Notes under the pieces: generated by a model
Database searches by the model: none
What the model saw: only the letters and a program-made list of their open reading frames with translations
Told to the model about the DNA's origin: nothing
In this document: one piece after another, positions 49,896 to 60,492 of the stretch
Position numbering within the stretch: the first letter of the stretch is position 1
Layout of the letters: each line of letters begins with the position of its first letter
Position numbers and translations under genes: made by a program
Assembly: GCA_022749755.1 (NCBI GenBank)
Contig: CM040453.1
Span: forward strand, 18,051,368-18,115,367
Direction: 5' to 3'
Source: Azadirachta indica
Lineage: Eukaryota; Streptophyta; Magnoliopsida; Sapindales; Meliaceae
DNA length: 64,000 nt

Positions 49896-52444
49896 CAGGT
49901 AGCTACCGATCTCTTGGCAACAGGAAACTTTAGTAAGGTTTCATACCGTCCAGCTCCAGACAGGAGAGAATTTGATTATGGCATCAGAGAGTACCAGCAG
50001 TTTGATTCAAGAATGAAAGTTTTCCAGGATGTCATGGACGAACTCACAAAGGAATCTAAGTTCAACATGATTGGGGTGTATGGGATGGGTGGTGTGGGCA
50101 AAACCACGCTGGTCAAAAGAGTCGCGAAGAAAGTGATGGAAGACAAGTTATTTGATGAGGTGGTTATGGCTGAGGTAACGCAAACTCCTGAGTTGAAAGC
50201 AATTCAAGACAAAGTTGCTCACGATTTAAGCCTCAAATTTGAACAGAATGAGACTGTATATGACAGGGCCGATCGACTGCGTAAAAGGTTAAAGAAAGAG
50301 AAGAGGGTGCTCGTAATATTAGATAATATTTGGGGCAGTCTCGACTTGGAGGCTGTTGGAATTCCTTCTGGTGTTGATGATAGTAGGCAATGCACAATTT
50401 TGTTGACATCTAGAGATCAGCATGTATTGTGCAATGTTATGAATTCTCAGAAGAATTTCTGGATTGAAGTTTTATCTAATGCAGAAGCAATGAGTTTGTT
50501 TTGGGATACTGTGGGTGATCATCCAACGTCCGATTTTCAATCTTTAGCCGTTGATATTGTTGGAAAATGTGGAGGTCTGCCACTCGCAATTAAAGCATTG
50601 GCAAATGCACTGAAAAAGAAGCCTCTTCCAGTTTGGAAGGATGGCTGGTATCACCTAAGAAATTCCAATCCAAGACGAATCCCAGGAATGGATCCATATG
50701 TGTATTCTTCCATAAAATTAAGTTATGATTTTTTGCAGAGCGAGGAAGCCAAGTCTTTGTTTCAACTTTGTGCTCTACAAAAAGATGGCAGTCAAATATT
50801 TTTATTAATGACTTGATGATGTATGGTATGGGCTTGGATTCGTTTACGGGTGTTTACACACTGGAACAAGGACGGATTAGGGTGGATGCGCTGATCCATA
50901 ATCTCAAAACTTCGTGTTTATTGATGGATGGAGACACTGAAGGGGATGTTAAAATGCATGACATCGTTCATGCCGTTGCTGTATCAATTGCCAGAGATGA
51001 GCTTATGCATAATATTCGCGATGTTGCTGACTTGAGGAAAGAGCCAGAGTATGGAATACAAAAAGATGCAACTGCCATTTCTCTACCCTATAGAAATGTT
51101 CCAGAGCTTCCGGAAAGGTTGGCATCTCCAAAACTCAAGTTATTCTTGTTATTCTTGTGTACAGAGTACGGAAAACATTTGCAGATCCCAAACCACTTTT
51201 TTAAAGAGGCACAACAACTTAGAGTTTTGGTGTTAAGAGGCATTCACTTGTCTTCATTACCCTCTTCACTTGATTGCTTAATTCAGCTTCGAACATTGTC
51301 TTTGATGAATTGCCGCTCCCTAGGAGATGTGGCGACAGTTGGAGAGCTAAAGAAATTAGAGATTCTTTGTTTTAGAGGTTCGGGTATCAAGATATTGCCA
51401 GGAGAAATCGGACACTTAACCCAGTTAAAACTGTTAGACTTAAGGGATTGTTTAAACCTTGAGGTAATAGCACCCAATGTCATTTCAAAGTTGTCTCAAT
51501 TAGAAGAATTATATGTGGGTGAAAGCTTCACTCAGTGGGAGAAGGGTAAAGGAGGAAGCAGTGCTAGTATTGTTGAGTTGAAGGCATTGTCCAAACTAAA
51601 AGTTTTGGATATACATATTCGGAATGTCCAAATTATATCGCAAGATTTGGTCTCTGTGGAGTTGGCAGGATTCAAAATACTGATAGGAGATGTACTGTAC
51701 GTGGGATATGAAACCTCAAGAACTTTGGTACTTGATGGTCTAGATAAGAGCCTATACTTGGGGAGTGGGATGAAAAAATTGTTGAGAAGAACTGAATATT
51801 TCTATCTAGGTAAACTAAACGGCTTTCAGAGTGTTAATGAATTAGCTGATAGGGATGGTTTTCCACTGTTAAGGTGCCTTATTGTACAAAATAGTTCCGA
51901 GATTTTATATATTGTGAATTCAGTAGGACTACTTTGTAATGCCTTTCCTGTGTTGGAGTCATTGTTCCTTTCTAATTTGATAAATTTGAAGAACATATGT
52001 CACCACCAACTCACAGAATGTCAGTTTTTCAACAAATTAGAAATCATTCATGTGAAAACATGTCATAAACTGAAGCATCTCTTCTCATTCTCCATTGCCC
52101 GACACTGTGTGCGGCTTCAAGAGATACAAGTGACATATTGTGAGAACCTAAATTTCATTGTTGGCGAGGAAAGGGAAAGCCACATTGTCCGTGATGATGA
52201 AAGTATTGACTTCACTCAATTGCACTCCCTCGTATTACAAAACCTACCTCAATATACGAGTTCAGGATTAGAGGCTTTCCGATCATCATCAACAACTACT
52301 TCAGCATCCAAAGAAATTATTGCAGAGGATGATCCTGGGGAATTTACAAAAGTACTCTTCAATAATAAGGTATTTTTTTCCTATTTTGTGGCCATTATAT
52401 ATATAAGGTTGGACAGTTTTTAAGAAGAATAATTCTTTCTGTAG

Positions 52445-52858
52445 GTCCGTTTTCCAAACATGGAGGAGTTGGAACTAAGATTACTTGACATTGAAAAGAT
52501 ATGGTTTCCTCAATTTCCGACTATGTTGACTTACTCTGGTCAAAATTTAACAAAACTGGAAGTGTACAAGTGTAATCGTCTAAAATTTTTGTTTCCGTAT
52601 TATGTGGTTAAGAGTCTTGTGCGACTCCAAGTGCTCGTAATAGATAGTTGTGATTTTTTGGAAGGGGTAATCGAGACCAGTAGGTTAGGAAGAGATGAAG
52701 AGCATATGATTGAATCAGTGGTTTTTCCCAAACTATACGACTTGAAACTATCATCTCTCCCAAAACTTACTAGCTTCATGTCATTGAGTTCCTCATTATC
52801 AGAAGAGAATAGTATCCTCCACAGTGAGACTGACACGCAACCTGTCTTTGATGGAAAG
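52445..52858 (+). CDS. CNL exon 2, LRR block (138 codons)
   Basis: It begins VRFPNMEELELRLLDIEKIW and ends VFDGK before GTATTT. It contains LRR units of the LTKLEVYKCNRLKFLF and LVRLQVLVIDSCDFLE type. Acceptor TTTCTGTAG. Confidence 0.8.
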
Positions 52859-52942
52859 GTATTTCGTTTTTATTTGATTCACAATATTAAATTTATTTAA
52901 CGTTTATAATTTCTTAACACAATTGAATTTTCCGTACTTCAG

Positions 52943-53434
52943 GTAGGACTCCCTAGTTTGACGCAATTAGAAATTCATGGGGTGGATAATTTGAGACAAA
53001 TATGGCACCACCAACTTGATTCAGGTTCCTTCAACAAATTAAAGGAGTTGGCCGTAATTGGTTGCCATAAACTAATGAATATTTTTCCAGTGAATATTAT
53101 CGAGGGGAGAAGATTCGATGGACTAGAGACACTGCGGGTATATGATTGTAATTCAATAGAAGAGATAGTTGTGGAAGAAGAAACAAGCAGCTCTAATTCT
53201 AATTGCAGCAGGCAGTTTCACGTGTTTCCTCGATTAACCCGGCTGCAACTTGCTAATCTACCACAATTGAAAAGTATATATCAAGGAATCCATATTTTGG
53301 AATGGCTAGCGTTGAAAGATTTTGAGGTGAAATCATGCAATAAAGTGGAAATATTATTTGGTTCTTCGGAATCAAAATTATTGAGTCGGGAAAAAGAGAG
53401 CCAACAACCCGTGTTATTGGTTGATCATCATAAG
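52943..53434 (+). CDS. CNL exon 3, LRR block (164 codons)
   Basis: It begins VGLPSLTQLEIHGVDNLRQI and ends VDHHK before GTATGA. Its closest relative in the gene is exon 4: both contain YQGIHILEW and the LFGSSE...LLSRE tail. Confidence 0.8.
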
Positions 53435-53745
53435 GTATGAAATAATTAATGCTTAATATATTAATGTTTTTTCGTATAAACATGAACGCGTATGCATAAC
53501 GGTGCATGATGAGGCAAATTAACAGCGCCTCTCCCAAATAGCTCATTATTATTATTATTTTCTTTTTTATCTGAAGTTTGATGAAATTAATGTCTTAATT
53601 TATTCACATATATTTGATCTTCTCTTTTGTTGGCTCCATTTTTCCTAATTTATTCACATATATATTAATGATGTTTATGCTAATTATATATATATATATA
53701 TATATTCATGATGTTAATGCTAATTAATTGATTTCCTCACTTCAG

Positions 53746-54264
53746 GTACGATTCTATAGTTTGGAGGTGTTACAAATTGAATGGATGAAGAACTTGACAA
53801 AAATATGGCGGCAGCAGCAGCAGCAGCAGCAGCAGCTTGATGTGGATTCTTTACGAAACTTAAAGAGCTTGTCTGTAAACGATTGTGAGAAATTAATGAG
53901 TGTTTTTCCAATAAATTTGGCGGTGAGTCTGAAGAGATTGGATACGTTGTGGGTAGCTTGCTGTAATTCAATAGAAGAGATAATTGAAGAAACAAGCTGC
54001 TGCATATCTAATTGCACGGTGGAAGAGCAGGAGGTGGTTGCTAGCAGGTTTCACGTGTTTCCTCTATTAATCCAGCTGGAACTTTTTGGACTACCAAAAC
54101 TCAAAAGTATATATCAAGGAATACACATTTTAGAATGGCCGGCATTAAAACATTTTCTTGTAAGAGTCTGTGGCGAAATAGAATTATTATTTGGTTCTTC
54201 AGAATTATTGAGTCGGGAAGTGACGACGAGCCCACCTCCAGTATTCTTGGTTGATCATCACAAG
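53746..54264 (+). CDS. CNL exon 4, LRR block with polyglutamine run (173 codons)
   Basis: It begins VRFYSLEVLQIEWMKNLTKI and ends VDHHK before GTACGA. Eight consecutive CAG codons (53812-53835) encode Gln where exon 3 has HHQLDSGS. The rest parallels exon 3. The preceding intron has a (TA)n run near 53685-53705. Confidence 0.8.
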
Positions 54265-54414
54265 GTACGAAATTTATTTTAAAAAAAAAAATAAAAAAAA
54301 AATAAAAATCAAATCAAATCAATATAATATCAAAGGAATGTTTTGGATCAATTATATTAAGAAATTTAATGGTTGAAATTTTTGTGTTTTTATTATCAAT
54401 TTGGTTGGTTTCAG

Positions 54415-54870
54415 GTTAAATTCCCCAATCTTACGATTCTACAAGTATTCTCGTGTAATGAGCTGAGGAATTTGGCGACATTTTCAGCAGTTGAAAGTTT
54501 GGCGAATCTTACAGAAATGGAGGTAACATCTTGTAAGAAAATGGAAAACATCATAGACATGCAGGTTGGAGAAGAAGTGGAGGAAGATCGTGTTGATTTC
54601 AGCCAATTGGAACATTTGGGGCTTTGTTATTTACCAAGACTCGAAAGCTTTTGTTTGGGGAATTACACTCTTGAATTTCCATGCTTGGCACAAGTAATTG
54701 TGACGGGGTGCCCAAGCATGAAGATTTTTTCTCAAGGGGTCGTACGCACACCAATGCTACAGGGAGTGGAATACACAGATGAAGACACTGATGAAGAGAG
54801 TGATGAAGAGAGTGAAGTGCGTTGGGAAGGCAACCTTAATTCCACCATACAAAAATTATTCGAAGAAATG
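54415..54870 (+). CDS. CNL exon 5, LRR block (152 codons)
   Basis: It begins VKFPNLTILQVFSCNELRNL and ends TIQKLFEEM before GTGCGT. It has an acidic DEDTDEESDEESE stretch near its end. It is paralogous to exon 7 (shared SFCLGNY and QKLF.EM segments). Confidence 0.8.
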
Positions 54871-55491
54871 GTGCGTATTTTATTTACCAACAATAATATA
54901 TATATATATATATATGTATATTAGGAACTTTTAACTAAAAAGTGAAAATTAATTATTTGTTGTTTTCTATTACTTTTAAATTTAGTTTTCAAAATTAATT
55001 ACAATTTTTTTTTAAAAAATAACTACTTATTTTTAAAATAATAGGTTCTCATAATTTTTTATTTTAAAAAATACTTTTAACAAATACTACTAAAAAATCT
55101 TTTATTTTTTTAAAATAACTATTTATTTTAAAACAATGTTTGCAAAAAAACATTTTAAAAGTATTATAAAGCGCATATTAATAAATCTAAAGAAATGTTA
55201 AATCTAAAGACTTAGAATGAAGGATTTCATTTAGTATTGAGATAGTTTAACTCTGAAATCATGTAGTTGTTGTGGAATGAAAGTAGTGGATGTTAAATAT
55301 TAATAAAAAAATTATTGGATCCTATTAAAAATTAGTGTTCTCCAAAATTTTTGTACCTTTTGTTTACTTTTGAAACACAGTAAAAACATCATAGTATGAT
55401 AAGACGCCTTGTTAGTGAAACGAATGCAACTTATTATGAGTTTTATATGACATACTTTGATATTTTAACAAAAACGTTTCGTTTTTGATAG

Positions 55492-55935
55492 GTTGGATTC
55501 AAGGAACTAAAAATTTTGGAACTCTCACAATTTCCACATTTGAAAGAAATGTGGCACGATGAAATACTTGTTGGCAACTTCTTGGGCAATTTAGAAAGCC
55601 TGGTGGTGGATGATTGCATGTCTATGTCAAGTGCTATTCCAACCAATCTGCTACCGTTCTTGAACAATTTGGAAAATCTGGAAGTAAGAAATTGTGATTC
55701 AGTAGCAGAGGTGCTTTATTTTGAAGAGCTAAATGCCGATGAGCATTATGTGCTGTTATTTCCTAAACTTAAGCGGCTGAATCTCATAGATCTTCCAAAA
55801 CTCAAAAGATTCTGCAACTTCAACAGGAATATAATTGAGCTGCCAGAAATTATCTCTCTATCGATTCAAAATTGCCCTTATATGGAGACATTCATCTCCA
55901 ATTCTGCACCTGTCCAACCACTCTTCAACAAAAAG
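55492..55935 (+). CDS. CNL exon 6, LRR block (148 codons)
   Basis: It begins VGFKELKILELSQFPHLKEM and ends PLFNKK before GTGGTC. It contains the segment LLFPKLKRLNLIDLPKLKR, which recurs as a relic at 43083-43148. The 621-nt intron before it is AT-rich and non-coding. Confidence 0.8.
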
Positions 55936-56253
55936 GTGGTCTCAGTTAATATACTCTCCTTAATAACGTCTCTTTTCGTTGTGCCTTAACTCTCAGATGA
56001 TTTGACAATATTATTGCAATTATCAACTAATCTTCTAATAGGTCATCATCTAATTAGAACTATAATAAAGTACGATTTTAGTTTCGCTTTTCGATTTTAG
56101 TACGATTTTAGCATCTGATTTGATTTATGTTATAAGATTATTCAATTCAATTCAATATATTTTTTTTCTTGGAATTAATATTTTATGCTTGGATGATTGC
56201 GTGCAGAGATAATACATTTTCATTTAATACTCAGTGGTTGAAATGAATTACAG

Positions 56254-56835
56254 GTTGCATTCCCCATATTGCTTGAGTTAAAGCTGTCTAAACTTCCCAA
56301 GTTGTTGCATCTGTGCGAGGAAAATTCTCACCCCAACAATGTTTTTCAGAATTTGGAAACTCTAGAAGTATCAGAATGTTGCAACTTGGAAAAGTTTGTG
56401 CCTTCTTGGGTGTCTTTCCATCAACTAACTACAATGGAAGTATCAAAGTGTGATGGGTTGACAAATTTAGTGACATTCTCAACTGCTAAAAGTCTGGTGA
56501 ATCTTAGAAGAATGCAGATAACTGATTGCAAAATGATTGAAGAAATAATACATGTTGGAGAAGAAGAGAAGAAGGGTTGTATTGTTTTCAGCCAACTAGA
56601 ATATTTGAGGCTTGGCTATTTGTCAAGCCTTGCAAGCTTTTGTCTAGGGAATTATAGGCTTGACTTCCCATCCTTAAAACAAGCAATTGTGGAAGAATGC
56701 CCAAAGATGGAGATATTTTCTCGGGGGGATTTAATCACGCCGAAGCTGCAAAGATTACAACTAACTGAATTAGACGATGAAGGACGTTGGAAAGGCAACC
56801 TTAATACGACCATACAAAAATTGTTTGATGAAATG
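56254..56835 (+). CDS. CNL exon 7, LRR block (194 codons)
   Basis: It begins VAFPILLELKLSKLPKLLHL and ends TIQKLFDEM before GTATGC. The C-terminal two thirds parallel exon 5. It is the longest of the internal LRR exons. Confidence 0.8.
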
Positions 56836-56949
56836 GTATGCATATTCATCTCCCCGGCATTTACTCAATTTTGCTTTCTTTTTATATTAATTCGTGAATG
56901 CTTTTGAATACTAATACATACATATATGTATGTTTATACATATATACAG

Positions 56950-56967
56950 AACGTGCAGAGTATTTAA
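56950..56967 (+). CDS. CNL terminal exon (5 codons plus stop)
   Basis: After an acceptor TATATACAG the phase-0 frame reads NVQSI and TAA at 56965-56967. A longer open frame continues in another register to 57119 (ERAEYLKTKIKQAELIHDIQ...), so a different acceptor could give a longer tail. The end of the gene is therefore uncertain. Confidence 0.4.
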   Translation, partial: NVQSI

Positions 56968-57119
56968 AGACTAAGATTAAGCAAGCTGAACTCATCCATG
57001 ATATACAACGAAGGAGAGCAACTGTCTGGAATCATGCAAGCAGAGGGTTTCAACTTGTAGAATTATTCAGCCAAATTATTTGTATTATCAGTACTTGGAT
57101 TTTAGGTTTGTTTCATTGA

Positions 57120-59100
57120 AGATGTTAAAATTCAATTGATGCACACTATAGTACTACATCAATTTTAAACGCATCTTAAATCATTGTATTAATGGTTTGT
57201 TCCTCAATTTACTTAGCTAGCTAGCTATCACTCTTTACAATCAAATTGATCAACGTCAATCCATAATTGTTTCTTCCACTGTTTATATATCTTCTTCTTC
57301 ATTGCTTTTCTCAGAATCTCCAAATCTTCTGATCTGATCCATTCATGAAAGAAGATAAAGTGATCATTGATCAGTCGCCTCCTTTTCAGTGTCTTTACAT
57401 TTTTTCTGACTTTTGCAAAGCTCTGCTATGAGAAAAGGTATTTCATTCTTCACTATGTTTGAAGCATCGACACCTTCAGATTCTTCATAATTCTGTCCAA
57501 GTGCAAAATTAATTTGATGAAATTATCAAACAATGGATCCATTTTGCTTTCTTTCAGTTCACTATCTTATATCGCCTTCTATTACCAAGCTTCGATATTG
57601 CATAGATTTCACTTCTCTGTCAGCCATTTCAGGCAAAGCAGTGTAACAGCCAGATAACATTATCTCTGTTTATAGAAAAAATGATAATAGAAAAAAATAA
57701 ATTGAAAAAAAAAAAGAATTGGGCCTATTTTTCTGCAGTATGTATATTATTATTACTAGTGTTATAAGTAATTAAGTCATAATATAATCAGTTACCAGTT
57801 TTTTTTTTTTTTAATAATCAAATATTATTTCGTTAATTTTTTTTATTTATTATTTCAAAAAACTAATTAATTTTCAATTTTTCCTCTTGATTTATCTTAA
57901 TTTATTATGTTAAGAGACAATTTAATTAATTACAAAAATCTTACCTTAATAATTTTACTCAATTTATTTATTTTTAAATCATTTTGTTTTGAGTTAAGGA
58001 CATTCATGTAATTTCATCATTTTAAATTGAAAAACTTAAAGGTGACAAACGGTACATGTTAATTGTGCTCATAAAATAAGGTTTTAACACTAATAGAGAT
58101 AACATTAGGAGAGTCATGAAGTATTTGTAAAAATTTAGAATATAATAAAGTATTAGGAGGCCAAATAACAAAGATATCAAACATTCTTCAATGTTCGATC
58201 AAATATTGTAATTTTATCCATACCAATTTATTGATATTCAGTCAATTCACATTAGATTAGAGAACTAATATATATGTATATTTGCATAACTATAAAATTT
58301 AATTAAAAGGATATTTTATAGTCTTAAAACTAATTATATTGATCCCCTCCTTAAGAAATTTTGTTAATTTGGATGACTTATACATTTTTTTTTTGTTATA
58401 TTAATACTTTTTAATCACAGTAATTTTAAGAGTTAATACTTTTTTTTTGTTATTCTAAGGAGCATGTATAAGTATTTTTAAACTAAAAAAATTACACTTA
58501 ACCAAAATATGGGGTGTTTATGTCCTATTATTCGTATCTATTTCTTTTTCTTTTTTTGTTCTCTCAAAACACGAATTCCTATATACTGTTTCTTTCTCTC
58601 TAATTGCTTTGTTTTGATCATTTGATGTAAGCCATATTCAGAATTGAAATGATCATATTCTTTATGGCTTACATCAAATGACCGGTGCTTAATTTACTAA
58701 AAGCATTATACTGAAATGAAAAGGGCAAGAAAAAAAAATCAGCTTTATTTCTTATATCATCTCAAGCTATGCTAACATATCAATTATTATAATCTCATTC
58801 ATTAACTATCAGAAACACACAATTTGTATCTACTCAAACTAAAAATTTAGAGTCTATTTGATTTATAATTCAAAAATTTTTTAAAAAAGTTAGGATATAA
58901 TTTAAAATTTTGAGTTATATTTTTAGTATTTTTAATATTTAAAAATATATTTGCTATATATAATATTTTACATCTACTTTGTAAAGTTTAAAATTTAAAA
59001 AAAAATATGTTTGTAATGCCATTATATAATTAAAAAATTTGACTTTTATTTTTAATATTTAAAACACTTTTTCATTACATTTGGCAATTATTTTAAATTT
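57120..59100. other. AT-rich intergenic DNA downstream of the CNL gene
   Basis: No supported gene. 57240-57640 is somewhat GC-richer and T/C-rich, with broken minus-strand frames that I could not identify. A hairpin-forming inverted repeat lies at 58618-58681. Confidence 0.4.
58617..58682. repeat. 18-19 bp perfect inverted repeat (hairpin)
   Basis: TCATTTGATGTAAGCCAT at 58618-58635 is the exact reverse complement of ATGGCTTACATCAAATGA at 58664-58681. One further pair (A636/T663) extends it. The loop is about 26-28 bases. It could be the remnant of a small MITE or a hairpin RNA. Nothing shows transcription. Confidence 0.75.
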
Positions 59101-59107
59101 TTAAAAA

Positions 59108-59803
59108 GAAGAAAATAACAAATTGCCATTTGTTAAATTTTATGAGTAACAATCACCTCCCTAATTATTCAAAAAATATCGAACGCCCCTTGCCATCCAA
59201 ATTCTTTTCATTAAACTAATAGAAAAATTATATTTTTACGTTAATATTCCTGAGACCAGTTGGGATAATGATTGAAGAGAGAGATGATTTGATGTGAGGA
59301 AAAATAATATAATATATTGTTATATAATAAAGAAATAAAAAATAAAATAAAGAAATAATAATACAATATTACTATATAATAAAAATAAAATAAACAATAT
59401 TATAAATAAAATATAGATTATAAATATAGATTTACATATAAATATATGTATAGGTTAAAAATGTAGCTATACATATAAATATTCAAATATAAATTAAATA
59501 TAAAAAACTAAAAATATAAATGTAAATGTAAATAAAATTATAAATATAAATAGAAAATATAAGTAAAATTAAAAGATAAATATAAATATTATTTAATTAA
59601 TTAATTATATTTTCATTAAAATGAATTATCAAATCATATCATAATTTGTCTCCCATATAAATTAAATATCTACTTTTCTATTAAAAAAATAAGTTTTTTC
59701 TATCAGAAAATTGATAATAGGGAAATTTTGATATTTTTTGAATTATTAGGGAGATAATTGTTACTCCTAAAATTTAACTGAGGTAAGTTGTTGTCGTTTG
59801 TTC
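59108..59803. mobile_element. Mutator-like MITE, about 696 bp, with 8-9 bp target-site duplication
   Basis: The left arm has GTTAAATTTTATGAGTAAC then CTCCCTAATTATTCAAAAAA. It matches the reverse complement of the right arm, GTTAAATTTTAGGAGTAAC then CTCCCTAATAATTCAAAAAA, over about 85 bases including the terminal GAAGAAAATAAC/GAACAAACGAC. TTTTAAAA flanks both ends (59099-59106 and 59804-59811). The interior is a low-complexity A/T array. The flanking octamer is palindromic, so the exact ends are slightly uncertain. Confidence 0.7.
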
Positions 59804-60082
59804 TTTTAAAAGTAAAGAAAAAAAATACGATATAATATTTAAAAATAAAAAATTAAGAATAATAGTTTGGTTGAATATATTTTATAGAATAGTTTTATAT
59901 GAAAATTTTAGTAGTATTAATTATATTGATTACTTTAAACATTATTTTGGTAGACTGTTAGGTGCAGGCAAATAATTGTCACATAAAAGAAGTTCATTGC
60001 TTTCCTTCATGTCCATTTTTTTGCAAGTTTACCAATGCGATCAATTCTTCTATGAATAATATTGCATAAAATAAACAGAAAC

Positions 60083-60128
<46 letters not shown>

Positions 60129-60490
60129 TGGATTCCTTGTCTCCTCCAGAAGTCCATGTTTTGTTACAATTTGGACCAAAAATTCTTTGTCCGGGATATT
60201 GCTAAAGACGATAAGAATTATGTAATCAATACATTTAGATCCATGATTTTTTGTCTTTACGAAATTCTCCATTAAGTACCTTTGATTTAAGGCTTGATTT
60301 GGAAAAAAGGGTGTTGATGATTTGACAATGATTTAAATTTCAATGATTGTGTTAGAGGATCTGGGCAGCTAGTTTTTTAGAAAGAAGAGGATAATGCAGT
60401 TTGATAGATGGATAAGGTTTTGGGAGGAAGGGGAATGAAAAAGGGAAAACTATAATGCAAGCTTCAAACTATAATGCTGAAGAAGAACTT
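59804..60490. other. intergenic with a compound microsatellite
   Basis: A (GT)n run at 60084-60108 passes into (GA)n to 60128. ORFs that read through it on both strands are artefacts of the repeat. No supported gene. Confidence 0.6.
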
Positions 60491-60492
60491 AC

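Larger units (their letters stand above)
49506..56967 (+). pseudogene. CC-NBS-LRR disease resistance gene (RPS5/At4g27190 type), eight exons, two disruptions
   Basis: CNL proteins are cytosolic immune receptors that sense pathogen effectors and trigger defence. Exons: 49506-52369, 52445-52858, 52943-53434, 53746-54264, 54415-54870, 55492-55935, 56254-56835 and 56950-56967. All introns are GT-AG and phase 0 (75, 84, 311, 150, 621, 318 and 114 nt). The CC domain is codons 1-129. NB-ARC shows the P-loop GMGGVGKTT (codons 193-201), kinase-2 VLVILDN (Asp at codon 273), RNBS-B LLTSRDQ, GGLPLA (codons 356-361) and MHD at 50954-50962. LRRs follow. Two breaks: an in-frame TAA at 49893-49895, and a five-T run at 50799-50803 that shifts the frame by +2 (or -1). 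Ignoring these, about 1,930 residues would be encoded, long for the family because of the repeated LRR exons. It is a pseudogene, a null allele, or has sequence errors. Confidence 0.9.

Noticed and set aside
53720..54017. Minus-strand ORFs with poly-Ala or poly-Cys
   Set aside because: They are antisense readings of the CAG repeat in CNL exon 4.
57240..57640. Possible minus-strand gene
   Set aside because: Composition is slightly coding-like, but frames are broken by stops and I recognise no motif.
60084..60275. ORFs starting in the GT/GA microsatellite
   Set aside because: The N-termini are translated microsatellite and the remainder has no domain.
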